A stretch of 64,000 nucleotides of DNA from Salirhabdus sp. Marseille-P4669 (GCF_900240405.1 NZ_OEQK01000005.1:62001-126000), one strand, 5' to 3'; counted from the first letter of the stretch, positions 18,590 to 27,187 are shown. The notes: generated from the letters alone by a model not told the origin. A program made the numbers and translations.

Positions 18590-19195
18590 ATGGATTTAAA
18601 AGGTAAGCGAATAGGCTTCGGTATCACTGGATCCCATTGTACGTATGAAGAGGTGTTCCCGCAAATAAATAGTTTAATGGAAGCTGGTGCAGAGGTAGTA
18701 CCAGTTATTTCAAAGACGGTACAATTTACGGATACAAAGTTTGGGAAAGCGGTCGACCACGTTGCCAAAATCGAGGAGTTGACTGGACAGAAAGTAATTG
18801 CATCTATTCCGGAAGCAGAACCATTAGGCCCAAAAAACCCACTAGATTGTATGGTTATCGCTCCCCTAACAGGTAATTCCATGAGTAAACTCGCTAATGC
18901 AATGACCGATACTCCGGTACTAATGGCAACAAAAGCGACCATTCGTAATCAACGACCTGTTGTTTTAGGGATTTCCACGAATGATGCTTTAGGATTAAAT
19001 GGTGTAAATTTAATGAGGCTAATGGCGACCAAATATTTATATTTTATCCCATTCGGTCAAGACCACCCATTCAAGAAGCCTACTTCCTTAGTTGCAGATA
19101 TGAGTCAGCTAAAAGAAACCATTGAGCACGCGCTAGAATTTAAACAACTACAGCCTGTTTTAATCCAACGAATGTTCAAGGAAAATGAGGCATAA
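18590..19195 (+). CDS. dpaB: Dipicolinate synthase subunit B (flavoprotein-like)
   Basis: DpaB (SpoVFB) is the second subunit of dipicolinate synthase, with a flavoprotein (UbiX/Pad-like) fold. The 201-residue protein starts MDLKGKRIGFGITGSHCTYEE and contains PLGPKNPLDCMVIAPLTGNSMSK, split over residues about 80-100, and a terminal region with FGQDHPFKKPTSLVA. The start is ATG 18590 with GAGAGGAG upstream. It is co-transcribed with dpaA and ends before a hairpin at 19300. Confidence 0.97.
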   Translation: MDLKGKRIGFGITGSHCTYEEVFPQINSLMEAGAEVVPVISKTVQFTDTKFGKAVDHVAKIEELTGQKVIASIPEAEPLGPKNPLDCMVIAPLTGNSMSKLANAMTDTPVLMATKATIRNQRPVVLGISTNDALGLNGVNLMRLMATKYLYFIPFGQDHPFKKPTSLVADMSQLKETIEHALEFKQLQPVLIQRMFKENEA

Positions 19196-19217
19196 ACCGT
19201 ATTTTTATTGCTATGAA

Positions 19218-19228
19218 TATGGTAAAAT
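19218..19228 (+). promoter_or_regulatory. Candidate extended -10 promoter of asd
   Basis: TATGG-TAAAAT (19218-19228) matches the extended -10 pattern TRTGN plus -10 hexamer. No good -35 is present at the expected distance. It lies 138 nt before asd and upstream of the hairpin at 19300-19333, so an asd transcript from here would have to pass that hairpin. Confidence 0.4.
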
Positions 19229-19299
19229 AGTAAAAACAAAGGAATGACAACTATTAATCCATCCAAAAGAAAGTGATTACAGTAGTTCGTCAATCTTAT

Positions 19300-19341
19300 G
19301 ACAAAGGCGCCCGTTATCATACGGGGCCTTGTCAAATTTTC
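19300..19341 (+). terminator. Terminator-like hairpin between dpaB and asd
   Basis: GACAAAGGCGCCCGT (19300-19314) pairs with ACGGGGCCTTGTC (19321-19333), giving 13 bp with two single-base bulges, followed by AAATTTTCC. It probably ends the dpaAB transcript; if asd is transcribed from 19218 it could also act as an attenuator. Confidence 0.6.
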
Positions 19342-19365
19342 CATATTTAGAGAGGGGTAAAAATA

Positions 19366-20418
19366 ATGTTTCAAGCAGATGGATATCATGTAGCAGTTGT
19401 TGGAGCTACGGGGGCTGTAGGGCAGAAAATGATTGAAACGTTAGAAAATCGAAATTTTCCAATTCAAACTTTGTCTTTACTTGCATCTAAACGTTCAGTA
19501 GGAAAGAAAGTTTCATATAAAGGGCAAGAAATTGAAATTAAGGAAGCAACACCTGAAGCTTTTACAGGTGTAGATATAGCTTTGTTCTCAGCAGGTGGTT
19601 CCATTTCCAAACAGCTAGCTAAAGAAGCGGTAGTACGCGGAGCTGTAGTAGTAGATAACACAAGTGCATTTCGTATGGACGAGAATGTACCTTTAGTAGT
19701 TCCAGAAGTAAATGAAGCAGATATTAAAGAGCATAACGGAATTATTGCGAATCCAAACTGTTCTACTATTCAAATGGTTGCAGCACTTGAACCAATTCGT
19801 AAAACATACGGATTAAATAGAGTCATAGTTTCCACATACCAATCAGTATCTGGATCTGGAACAGCGGCAGTTGAAGAACTAAAAACACAAACGAAAGCCT
19901 TTCTAGAAGATAAGGAAATGGAAGCAAATATTCTCCCTGTAAAAGGGGATAAGCACCATTATCCAATCGCTTTTAATGCATTACCACAAATTGATGTATT
20001 TCAAGAGAATGGTTATACATTTGAAGAGATGAAAATGATAAACGAAACGAAAAAAATTATGCACCTTCCAGAATTAGAGGTAGCGGCTACTTGTGTTCGT
20101 TTACCGTTTTTCACAGCTCACGCCGAAAGTGTATATATTGAAATAGAAGATGAAAATGTTACAGTAGACCAAATAAAAGGTCTATTAAAGGATGCTCCTG
20201 GGATTGTTCTTGAGGATGACCCAGCTACGCAAACGTATCCAACACCATTAAAGGCACAAGGTAAAAGAGATGTATTCGTGGGAAGAATCCGCAAAGACCT
20301 TGATCGACCAAATGGTTTTCACCTTTGGGTTGTATCCGACAACCTGTTAAAAGGGGCTGCATGGAACTCTGTACAAATTGCAGAGCGACTAGTTGAAAAC
20401 AATTGGCTTAAAAAATAA
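19366..20418 (+). CDS. asd: Aspartate-semialdehyde dehydrogenase
   Basis: Asd reduces aspartyl phosphate to aspartate semialdehyde with NADPH, at the branch to lysine, diaminopimelate, threonine and methionine. The 350-residue protein has the nucleotide-binding [16 protein letters not shown], the active-site Cys132 in ANPNCSTIQ, and the substrate-binding [14 protein letters not shown] and [19 protein letters not shown] 19366 follows GAGAGGGG. It precedes dapG and dapA, but an attenuator-like hairpin divides it from them. Confidence 0.98.
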   Translation: MFQADGYHVAVVGATGAVGQKMIETLENRNFPIQTLSLLASKRSVGKKVSYKGQEIEIKEATPEAFTGVDIALFSAGGSISKQLAKEAVVRGAVVVDNTSAFRMDENVPLVVPEVNEADIKEHNGIIANPNCSTIQMVAALEPIRKTYGLNRVIVSTYQSVSGSGTAAVEELKTQTKAFLEDKEMEANILPVKGDKHHYPIAFNALPQIDVFQENGYTFEEMKMINETKKIMHLPELEVAATCVRLPFFTAHAESVYIEIEDENVTVDQIKGLLKDAPGIVLEDDPATQTYPTPLKAQGKRDVFVGRIRKDLDRPNGFHLWVVSDNLLKGAAWNSVQIAERLVENNWLKK

Positions 20419-20439
20419 ATAAAACAATTCTAAAAAAAT

Positions 20440-20554
20440 GTAGCGTGTAAGCCACGAAAGCTAAAATATCGTAAAAAATCTGTTAACCAGTCCCTTCCGA
20501 ATGGATTGCAATGGAGATGGGATTGAACCCATCCCTTTTTTAGGCTTACGCTTT
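20440..20554 (+). promoter_or_regulatory. Attenuator-like leader of dapG-dapA
   Basis: AGCGTGTAAGCC (20441-20452) can pair with GGCTTACGCT (20543-20552) to enclose the leader. Inside it, a terminator hairpin GATGGG-ATTGAA-CCCATC (20516-20533) is followed by CCTTTTTT. CAGTCCC (20488-20494) can instead pair with GGGATTG (20519-20525), which would break the terminator stem. The two structures are mutually exclusive. I do not see the conserved bases of the lysine riboswitch. Confidence 0.5.
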
Positions 20555-20578
20555 AGAAGAAGCTAACGAGGTGACTAA

Positions 20579-21796
20579 ATGAAGATTGTAGTACAGAAAT
20601 TCGGTGGAACTTCCGTACGAACGAAAGAAACACGAAAGAATGCTATCCATCATATACAAAACGCAGTGAATGAAGGCAATAAAGTCGTTGTTGTCGTTTC
20701 AGCTATGGGAAGACTTGGAGACCCTTATGCAACGGATACACTGTTATCCTTAATTGGAGATAAAGAGAGTATTGTTTCGGATCAAGAGAGAGACTTATTA
20801 ATGTCATGTGGTGAAATAATATCATCTGTAGTGTTCTCGAATGAGCTTAACGTTGCTGGTTTGAAAGCAAAAGCATTGACAGGATCTCAAGCGGGCTTTT
20901 TAACAAGTGATGAATTTACAAACGCTAAGATAGAAAAAATGGAAACAGATCGTCTGCGCAAAGAATTAGAAAATCATGATGTAATTGTTGTAGCAGGTTT
21001 TCAAGGGAAAAACGCAGATGGTGATATTACCACATTAGGACGAGGAGGTAGCGATACCTCTGCTGCAGCTTTAGGAGCAGCTCTGCAAGCAACCTATATC
21101 GATATTTTTACCGATGTAGAAGGGATTATGACAGCAGATCCGAGGATTGTAGATAATGCAAGACCTCTTTCTGTTGTTACGTATAACGAAATCTGTAATT
21201 TAGCATATCAAGGCGCGAAAGTAATTCACCCGAGAGCGGTAGAATTAGCAATGCAAGCTGAAGTACCAATGCGAATTCGGTCTACCTATTCCGATGATAA
21301 AGGAACGTTAATTACAGCATCAAGAACCGATGAAAAAGGTAAAGATGTCACAGACCGTCTCATTACTGGAATCGCGCATTTAGCAGGTATAACACAAATT
21401 CATATTGATACAGATGAAAAAATTGAAAATGTGCAAGCTGACGTTTTTCAAACTATGGCTAATGCAAATATATCCGTGGACTTTATCAATATTTCAAAAG
21501 ATGGAGTAACGTACACGGTACAATCACACCAGGCTGATAAAGCGGTAAAGCTAGTAAAGGAATTAGGTCACGAGCCTATTATTGAAAATGAATGTGCCAA
21601 AGTATCAACCGTTGGTGCAGGGATGTCAGGAGTTCCTGGTGTAACAGCTAAAATAGTGCATACACTAGCATCTAAAGGAATTAAAATTTTACAATCTGCG
21701 GATAGTCATACAACAATCTGGGTGCTAATAAAAGAGAAAGATTTAAAACAAGCTGTCTCTGCATTACACGATATTTTTGAACTGGATCAATATTGA
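20579..21796 (+). CDS. dapG: Aspartate kinase I (DapG)
   Basis: DapG phosphorylates aspartate, the first step towards lysine, diaminopimelate and dipicolinate. The 405-residue protein has the KFGGTSV motif at the N-terminus, FTDVEGIMTADPRIV, and LAYQGAKVIHPRAVELAM. Two C-terminal ACT domains (about 260-405) supply feedback regulation. In B. subtilis DapG is the diaminopimelate-sensitive isozyme; the equivalence here rests on the asd-dapG-dapA order. ATG 20579 follows GAGGTGA. dapA begins 24 nt downstream. Expression is probably controlled by the leader at 20440-20554. Confidence 0.97.
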   Translation: MKIVVQKFGGTSVRTKETRKNAIHHIQNAVNEGNKVVVVVSAMGRLGDPYATDTLLSLIGDKESIVSDQERDLLMSCGEIISSVVFSNELNVAGLKAKALTGSQAGFLTSDEFTNAKIEKMETDRLRKELENHDVIVVAGFQGKNADGDITTLGRGGSDTSAAALGAALQATYIDIFTDVEGIMTADPRIVDNARPLSVVTYNEICNLAYQGAKVIHPRAVELAMQAEVPMRIRSTYSDDKGTLITASRTDEKGKDVTDRLITGIAHLAGITQIHIDTDEKIENVQADVFQTMANANISVDFINISKDGVTYTVQSHQADKAVKLVKELGHEPIIENECAKVSTVGAGMSGVPGVTAKIVHTLASKGIKILQSADSHTTIWVLIKEKDLKQAVSALHDIFELDQY

Positions 21797-21820
21797 GTTA
21801 AGTGAAAGGAGATAGGAGCT

Positions 21821-22687
21821 TTGACTTTCGGGAAGATCTTAACGGCTATGGTAACACCTTTCAACAATGAAGGAAAAATTGATTATGAGAAAACGGAAAA
21901 GTTAGTTGAGTATTTGCTTGAAAATGGAACGGATGGGCTAGTTGTTGCTGGGACTACAGGGGAATCTCCAACCTTAAAAGTCGAAGAACAAGTAGAATTA
22001 TTCAGACACGTAGTAAAATTTGTTAATGGACGTGTACCTGTGATTGCTGGAACAGGTAGCAACGATACACAACATGCGATAACGACAACAAGACTTACAA
22101 ATGATACTGGCGTAGATGGGATTATGCTTGTAACTCCGTATTACAATAAACCAAACCAACGTTCAATTTATGCACATTTTAAAGCGATTGCTGAGGTAAC
22201 TGATTTGCCTATAATGCTATATAATGTGCCTGGACGCACGGTTGTTCGAATTGATCCAGATACCATTTTACAATTGTCGCAGCTAGACAATGTTGTTGCA
22301 TTAAAGGATGCAACAGGTGATCTAGATAGTATGGCAGAAGTAATTGAACGTACGAGTGATGATTTTATGGTCTACTGCGGTGATGACAGTTTAACGTTAC
22401 CATCCTTAGCAATTGGAGCAGACGGTATCATATCCGTAGCATCTCACATCATCGGTAATGAAATGAAGGAAATGATTCAATTATTTGAAGCGGGTGAAGT
22501 TCAAAAGGCAGCTCAACTTCACCGTAAACTCGTACCGATTATGAACGGAATATTTATGACACCATCCCCAACAGCTGTTAAAGCAGCCCTTAATATGAAA
22601 GGGATTGAAGTAGGTTCTACTCGCTTACCATTAGTAGACCTAACAGAGGATGAATTAGAAAAGTTATCCACATTATTAAATGCATAA
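21821..22687 (+). CDS. dapA: 4-hydroxy-tetrahydrodipicolinate synthase
   Basis: DapA condenses pyruvate with aspartate semialdehyde, the first committed step of the diaminopimelate/lysine branch and the source of the precursor used by DpaAB. The 288-residue TIM-barrel protein shows VVAGTTGESPTL, the catalytic tyrosine in LYNVPGRTV, the Schiff-base Lys162 in VVALKDATGDL, and YCGDDSLTLP. TTG 21821 is the start, with AAAGGAGATAGGAG upstream and the typical FGKILTAMVTPF. It ends in a clear terminator. Confidence 0.98.
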   Translation: MTFGKILTAMVTPFNNEGKIDYEKTEKLVEYLLENGTDGLVVAGTTGESPTLKVEEQVELFRHVVKFVNGRVPVIAGTGSNDTQHAITTTRLTNDTGVDGIMLVTPYYNKPNQRSIYAHFKAIAEVTDLPIMLYNVPGRTVVRIDPDTILQLSQLDNVVALKDATGDLDSMAEVIERTSDDFMVYCGDDSLTLPSLAIGADGIISVASHIIGNEMKEMIQLFEAGEVQKAAQLHRKLVPIMNGIFMTPSPTAVKAALNMKGIEVGSTRLPLVDLTEDELEKLSTLLNA

Positions 22688-22692
22688 AAGGT

Positions 22693-22726
22693 AAAGTCGA
22701 CATACCCATGTCGGCTTTATTTTTTT
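22693..22726 (+). terminator. Intrinsic terminator of the dapG-dapA unit
   Basis: AAAGTCGACAT (22693-22703) pairs with ATGTCGGCTTT (22708-22718) with one G-U, loop ACCC, followed by ATTTTTTT. It starts 5 nt after the dapA stop. Confidence 0.88.
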
Positions 22727-22813
22727 AGGAACACTTGGTTTTGTAATGGTGCATTTTTTTGCCATGGCTGGTGAAACTATAAGAAAGCTATGATGAAAAG
22801 GAGAGCTGATAGT

Positions 22814-23548
22814 GTGACTGAAAGAGATGATAATCAAAATCAAGAGGAAGAAAAAAGCTCACCAGCTAGTTCACTGGTGGAGAAAATTCAATCATTAGGT
22901 CAGTCCAATGTGGCATCTGCACCGGATTCGAACATTCATATTCTTCCAATCATTGGGCAAATAGAAGGTCATGTACAATTACCGCCTAAAAATAAAACAA
23001 CTAAGTATGAACATTTAATACCACAAATTATCGCAATTGAGCAAAACCCGAAAATAGAGGGATTGATTGTGTTATTAAATACAGTTGGTGGTGATGTAGA
23101 GGCGGGGCTTGCTATATCCGAAATGATTGCATCCATTTCCAAGCCAACTGTATCCATTGTGTTAGGTGGTGGTCATTCCATTGGTGTACCAATTGCCGTA
23201 TCCACTGACTATTCCTTTATTGTCGGTACTGCGACCATGACCATTCATCCTATTCGCTTAACTGGACTTGTTATTGGAGTTCCACAAACTTTTGAATACT
23301 TAGATAAAATGCAAGAAAGAGTTATTAAGTTTGTAACAGGACATTCCAATATTACTGAGGAAAAATTTAAGGAATTAATGTTTGAAAAAGGAAACTTAAC
23401 AAGAGACATTGGTACGAACGTTGTCGGTACAGATGCTGTTCAGTATGGCCTTATCAATGAAATTGGCGGCGTAAAGGAAGCCTTACAAAAGCTAAATGAA
23501 ATGATTGAAGAAAGACGTAAAAATGAAGAAAATCAGGTGATTCAATGA
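22814..23548 (+). CDS. tepA: ClpP-like translocation-enhancing protein TepA
   Basis: TepA (YmfB) is a cytoplasmic ClpP/crotonase-fold protein that in B. subtilis was linked to protein export and degradation of spore proteins. The 244-residue sequence matches it closely over [50 protein letters not shown] and [14 protein letters not shown]. The GGGHS segment supplies the serine. GTG 22814 is preferred because AAAGGAG lies at 22797-22803; the frame extends upstream to 22790 through this site. In B. subtilis rnjB lies between dapA and tepA, but here there is none. Confidence 0.95.
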   Translation: MTERDDNQNQEEEKSSPASSLVEKIQSLGQSNVASAPDSNIHILPIIGQIEGHVQLPPKNKTTKYEHLIPQIIAIEQNPKIEGLIVLLNTVGGDVEAGLAISEMIASISKPTVSIVLGGGHSIGVPIAVSTDYSFIVGTATMTIHPIRLTGLVIGVPQTFEYLDKMQERVIKFVTGHSNITEEKFKELMFEKGNLTRDIGTNVVGTDAVQYGLINEIGGVKEALQKLNEMIEERRKNEENQVIQ

Positions 23549-23754
23549 TTCTATATACACCGCTTAGCATGGATGATATTTTTCCCGAAGATGAAAGGGA
23601 ATACGAAAAGCATAAATGGATAAATGTAGAGGGGAAAATGATGAAAGTATATGATCATAATGATGGGACAGTTGAATTAACACAAATGATCTCTACAAAC
23701 CCAAATGATTACTTAGATACACGGTATATGCCAGGTTCAAGATTGAAACTGTAA
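23545..23754 (+). CDS. ylzJ: YlzJ-like protein
   Basis: A 69-residue protein beginning [17 protein letters not shown] and ending [15 protein letters not shown], matching the YlzJ family by length, the shared N-terminal MILYT and position after tepA. The function is unknown. Its ATG overlaps the tepA stop by 4 nt (ATGA), so the two are translationally coupled. A bidirectional terminator follows at 23822. Confidence 0.88.
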   Translation: MILYTPLSMDDIFPEDEREYEKHKWINVEGKMMKVYDHNDGTVELTQMISTNPNDYLDTRYMPGSRLKL

Positions 23755-23796
23755 GATTTAGTAGACCTTAGGATTTTATACCAAAATGAAGGTTTC

Positions 23797-23807
23797 TATG
23801 ATATAAT
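23797..23807 (+). promoter_or_regulatory. Extended -10 promoter upstream of spoIIIE
   Basis: TATGA-TATAAT (23797-23807) is a perfect extended -10 element; the -35 region is poor. Transcription would start near 23814, only about 8 nt before the terminator hairpin at 23822. It is therefore either an attenuated spoIIIE promoter or a source of a very short RNA. Confidence 0.45.
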
Positions 23808-23821
23808 AAGATAGACAAAAA

Positions 23822-23857
23822 TTTTAAGCAGCCATTTTGTGGCTGCTTAAAATTTTA
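23822..23857 (+). terminator. Bidirectional terminator after ylzJ
   Basis: TTTTAAGCAGCCA (23822-23834) pairs perfectly with TGGCTGCTTAAAA (23840-23852), loop TTTTG, and is followed by TTTT. The complement strand also reads into T-rich sequence. It ends tepA-ylzJ. Confidence 0.85.
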
Positions 23858-23906
23858 TCCTACAGGAATACTCAATAATTACGAGCGATGAATATTACAT
23901 ATATGT

Positions 23907-23948
23907 ACGACTTTTCGCTAAATGTAAGCGGTGAGTCGTGTTTTTTTC
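23907..23948 (+). terminator. Terminator-like hairpin directly upstream of spoIIIE
   Basis: ACGACTTTTCGCT (23907-23919) pairs with AGCGGTGAGTCGT (23927-23939), with one mismatch and two G-U pairs, and is followed by GTTTTTTTC. The T-run ends 12 nt before the spoIIIE ATG and abuts its ribosome-binding site GAGGTGAT. Any transcript reaching spoIIIE from upstream must read through it. Confidence 0.65.
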
Positions 23949-23960
23949 TGAGGTGATGAT

Positions 23961-26282
23961 ATGGCAAAAAAACGAACTAGACGAAAACGAAAACTACGAA
24001 AAGGTCTTAAATTTGAACTGTTAGGCCTACTTTTTATATCAATTGCTATTTTTTCGAGCGGGATTAGTGCCATTGGACAAGGGTTTATCCCAAGAGGCCT
24101 TGAACAAATAGCTCGATTGTTTTTTGGCTTTTGGTTTACGGTTCCAGCCTTATTTTTATTTGGCTTGGGTATTTACTTAATGATTAAACGAAGCTGGCCA
24201 AACTTTTTTACTCCCAAGCTAATCGGATTTTACATAATCTTTGCATCTGTTTTGTTATTTACACATGTCCAAAGATATGAGCCAATTATGGTATCTCCAG
24301 AAGATCCTTCCATTCTAAAAACGACATGGAATCATTACACACTTTATTTAAGTGGAGATGTTAGTTCTTCCTTTTTGGGTGGAGGAATGATAGGGGCCTG
24401 CTTGTTTGCATTTGGTTTCTATTTGTTTTCTCCAACAGGGGCAAAAATTTTATCGGTAATGGGGATTTTAGTAGGTATCTTATTCCTTACACAGGTTTCC
24501 CTAGGCGACATGATTAAAAAGTTTTACGAGAGATTCAAAAACAGACTATCGGAAGCATGGACAAAAATGAAAGCAAAATGGGATGAAAAGAAGGCATTAA
24601 AGGAACTACAAAAAAGGGAAAAGTCAATCTCGGAAGATGCATCCTTGGATGATGAAGTAGAGATAGTAGATGATGATCATTCAGAACCTATAATTGAGGA
24701 CTTTACCAATCGAATTTATACAAAAGATGACATAATTGAAGATCAAGAAGCAACGGAACAACCTCCAGTAAATGTTACAGATCCAAATGCAACCGAGCAA
24801 GAGGAAAAGGAAACAACGGTTTTAGATCAAGCATTGCCACTAACAGAGATTGAAAATGAAGAATATTTATTACCTTCTCTTGATTTACTAGCAGAGCCAG
24901 TCCATAATTCGCAGCAACAAGAGAAATCGCAAATTCAGGCAACTGTACGTAAATTGGAACGGACGTTTGACAGCTTTGGGGTTAAAGCGAAAGTTTCAAA
25001 GGTACATGTTGGTCCATCTGTAACTAAATACGAAGTGTATCCAAGTGCGGGTGTAAAGGTTAGTAAAATCGTTAATTTGCACGATGATTTAGCATTAGCA
25101 TTAGCAGCGAAAGATTTACGTATTGAAGCACCAATTCCAGGTAAATCTGCAATCGGCATTGAAGTTCCAAACCAAGAAATTGCAATGGTTGCTTTACGAG
25201 AAGTACTAGATGAAACAATCAAAAGTAAAGATTCGAAGCTATTATTTGGATTAGGTCGAAATATTTCCGGCGATGCTGTTACAGCGGAATTAAACCGAAT
25301 GCCCCATTTATTAATTGCAGGTGCAACAGGAAGCGGTAAAAGTGTATGTGTAAATGGAATCATTACTAGCATTTTAATGAGAGCTAAGCCTCATGAAGTG
25401 AAAATGATGATGATTGATCCGAAAAAAGTAGAATTAAATGTTTACAATGGGATTCCCCATTTACTATCGCCAGTAGTGACAGATCCGAAAAAAGCATCGC
25501 GCGCCTTAAAAAAGGTTGTATCGGAAATGGAAAGACGTTATGATTTATTTTCTGATACTGGCACACGTAATATCGAAGGGTACAACGAGTATGTTAGAAG
25601 GATGAACACAGATAGTGAGGACAAGCAGCCATTATTACCATACATCGTCGTGTTAATTGATGAATTAGCCGACTTAATGATGGTAGCTTCTAGTGAAGTA
25701 GAGGATTCCATTACTCGCCTAGCCCAAATGGCACGTGCAGCAGGCATTCACTTAATTATCGCTACACAGCGTCCTTCTGTTGATGTTATTACTGGAGTAA
25801 TCAAAGCAAACATTCCTTCACGAATTGCATTTAGTGTATCATCACAGACAGACTCTAGAACGATACTGGACTCTGGTGGTGCTGAAAAATTATTAGGTAG
25901 AGGGGATATGTTATTTTTACCTGTTGGAGCAAACAAGCCAACACGTATACAAGGAGCATTTCTCTCAGACGAAGAAGTAGAGCGAATCGTAGATCACTGT
26001 ATCGAACAGCAAAAGGCCCAGTACCAGGAAGAAATGATTCCAGACGATCAAGATGAAGTCATGGACGAAGTCGACGATGAATTATACGATGAAGCAGTTC
26101 AACTCGTGATGGAAATGCAAAGTGCAAGTGTATCCATGCTTCAGAGAAGATTTCGTATTGGATATACCCGAGCAGCTCGACTAATCGATGCCATGGAAGA
26201 TCGTGGAATCGTAGGGCCATATGAGGGTAGTAAACCAAGAAAGGTTTTAGTTACTAACGTGAAAGAAGAGCAAACATTATAA
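23961..26282 (+). CDS. spoIIIE: DNA translocase SpoIIIE (FtsK family)
   Basis: SpoIIIE pumps the chromosome into the forespore through the asymmetric septum. The 773-residue protein has a basic N-terminus, four to five membrane segments within residues 17-178, and an acidic linker (about 205-300). An alpha/beta motor domain follows, with Walker A GATGSGKS (454-461, Lys460) and Walker [12 protein letters not shown]. The C-terminal winged-helix gamma domain begins near [21 protein letters not shown], with the DNA-binding [15 protein letters not shown]. The membrane region distinguishes it from the soluble paralogue SftA. ATG 23961 follows GAGGTGAT. It is a single cistron with its own terminator. 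Confidence 0.97.
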   Translation: MAKKRTRRKRKLRKGLKFELLGLLFISIAIFSSGISAIGQGFIPRGLEQIARLFFGFWFTVPALFLFGLGIYLMIKRSWPNFFTPKLIGFYIIFASVLLFTHVQRYEPIMVSPEDPSILKTTWNHYTLYLSGDVSSSFLGGGMIGACLFAFGFYLFSPTGAKILSVMGILVGILFLTQVSLGDMIKKFYERFKNRLSEAWTKMKAKWDEKKALKELQKREKSISEDASLDDEVEIVDDDHSEPIIEDFTNRIYTKDDIIEDQEATEQPPVNVTDPNATEQEEKETTVLDQALPLTEIENEEYLLPSLDLLAEPVHNSQQQEKSQIQATVRKLERTFDSFGVKAKVSKVHVGPSVTKYEVYPSAGVKVSKIVNLHDDLALALAAKDLRIEAPIPGKSAIGIEVPNQEIAMVALREVLDETIKSKDSKLLFGLGRNISGDAVTAELNRMPHLLIAGATGSGKSVCVNGIITSILMRAKPHEVKMMMIDPKKVELNVYNGIPHLLSPVVTDPKKASRALKKVVSEMERRYDLFSDTGTRNIEGYNEYVRRMNTDSEDKQPLLPYIVVLIDELADLMMVASSEVEDSITRLAQMARAAGIHLIIATQRPSVDVITGVIKANIPSRIAFSVSSQTDSRTILDSGGAEKLLGRGDMLFLPVGANKPTRIQGAFLSDEEVERIVDHCIEQQKAQYQEEMIPDDQDEVMDEVDDELYDEAVQLVMEMQSASVSMLQRRFRIGYTRAARLIDAMEDRGIVGPYEGSKPRKVLVTNVKEEQTL

Positions 26283-26295
26283 GTTATTCGTAAGG

Positions 26296-26352
26296 AACCC
26301 AAGCCACGATTAAATCCTCCTAGTAGAGGATTGGAATGGTTTGGGTTTTTTA
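26296..26352 (+). terminator. Intrinsic terminator of spoIIIE
   Basis: An outer stem AACCCAAGCCA (26296-26306) with TGGTTTGGGTT (26337-26347) encloses a perfect inner stem AATCCTC-CTAGTA-GAGGATT (26313-26332). TTTTT follows. It begins 14 nt after the spoIIIE stop. Confidence 0.88.
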
Positions 26353-26533
26353 ATTGGATATAAAATCAGACTATGATTATACAGCTGTGCAAGCATACGC
26401 TACAAAAAAAACAAACTGCTAACACCAGGGGTCTCCTTGTATTACCGTCACTGATTTTTGGTTTTTAAAGAATGTTTGTGCCGTATGGAGATGTTAATTG
26501 CGTACGTATTTGAGCAAAGGGATTCTTGTAAAA
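26353..26533. other. Non-coding stretch before the tandem array
   Basis: About 180 bp between the spoIIIE terminator and the 52-bp repeat array. I see no credible reading frame, RNA gene or promoter. A segment around 26480-26501 loosely resembles part of the repeat unit (ATGTTAATTGC) but is out of phase with the array. Confidence 0.5.
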
Positions 26534-26765
26534 TATGGTTCATAGCCAACTCTTATGTGACCGGTTAATGCAGGTACTCTTGGTTCGGGCACATAGCTAA
26601 CCTCTATGTTCTGGGTTCTTGCTGATGCCCTTGTTTTTGGTCACATAGCCACCCCTATGTTCCCGTTTAATGCTACTGCCCCATTGTTTCGGTCACATAG
26701 CCACGCTGTATGTTCCCGTTTAATACGCATACCATCGGTTTCGGGCACAAAGCCAACAATCACTC
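26534..26765. repeat. Tandem array of imperfect 52-bp units, each with a short hairpin
   Basis: Five units start at about 26534, 26585, 26637, 26689 and 26741; the last is truncated and the first is 1 nt short. Units 2-5 repeat with exactly 52-bp spacing (CACA at 26590, 26642, 26694, 26746). The conserved part begins TCGGNCACATAGCNAC, continues TATGTTCCCGTTTAATGC, and is followed by about 14 bp that differs between units. In units 2 and 3 ACATAG and CTATGT can form a 6-bp stem. A period of 52 is not a multiple of three and there is no open frame, so it is non-coding. Confidence 0.85.
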
Positions 26766-27095
26766 AATTATTTTAGCAATTTCACTTTCGTATCACTTTT
26801 TTAAAAAATGTATTACAGAACACGATTTTGTATTTTTACCCATTTCGAACACCATTACAACAAAGTAAGAATAGTCAAAAAACCGAAAAGAATTAGACTT
26901 TTTGAAAGTTTGCTAGATTTATTAAGTGTTTCTCAATTTCAAAAAAAATGTTATTTCATTTCGCTAGAAAAAGTGGTATATTAAAATGCGGAAGCTCACA
27001 ATTTGTCAGGTTTTGTTTTCTAGTTATCTTTTATTTTTAACTAGAATAATTAAAATATTCAAAACGAATAAGTGGACTTATTTTTTTATAGGGTC

Positions 27096-27109
27096 TGAAA
27101 GCGTTTGTA
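27096..27109 (+). promoter_or_regulatory. CRE-like site (CcpA) at nupN
   Basis: TGAAAGCGTTTGTA matches 12 of 14 positions of the catabolite-responsive element TGWAANCGNTNWCA. It overlaps the -35 region of the candidate promoter at 27105-27132, where CcpA binding would repress nupNOPQ. Confidence 0.4.
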
Positions 27110-27132
27110 AAATGTTTTGAGATGGATATAAA
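27105..27132 (+). promoter_or_regulatory. Candidate sigma-A promoter of nupNOPQ
   Basis: TTGTAA (27105-27110), a 16-bp spacer and TATAAA (27127-27132) lie 56 nt before nupN. The hexamers are moderate matches in an AT-rich context. Confidence 0.4.
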
Positions 27133-27187
27133 GACCTTGGCATTTTGCGTTCTTTCTTAAAAAATATTAAATGGGGGTAGGACAAAT

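Larger units (their letters stand above)
26766..27187. other. AT-rich nupN upstream region
   Basis: This 420-bp stretch has no gene. It holds two hairpins, TTCTAGTTA...TAACTAGAA (27018-27046, perfect 9-bp stem) and AATAAG-TGGA-CTTATT followed by a T-run (27067-27087). A CRE-like site and a candidate promoter also lie in it and are listed separately. No purine riboswitch core is recognisable. Confidence 0.5.

Noticed and set aside
20419-20578. Lysine riboswitch upstream of dapG
   Set aside because: The region is short (about 160 nt) and the conserved L-box core bases are not visible; kept only as an unclassified attenuator.
24935-25372. 145-codon minus-strand frame inside spoIIIE
   Set aside because: It is a shadow of the spoIIIE coding frame with no ribosome-binding site or recognisable protein features.
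26534-26765. CRISPR array
   Set aside because: Variable segments are only about 14-15 bp, the repeats are degenerate, and no cas gene is present in the window.
26766-27187. Purine riboswitch upstream of nupN
   Set aside because: The conserved TA-rich P1 and the paired loop sequences of the purine aptamer could not be found.
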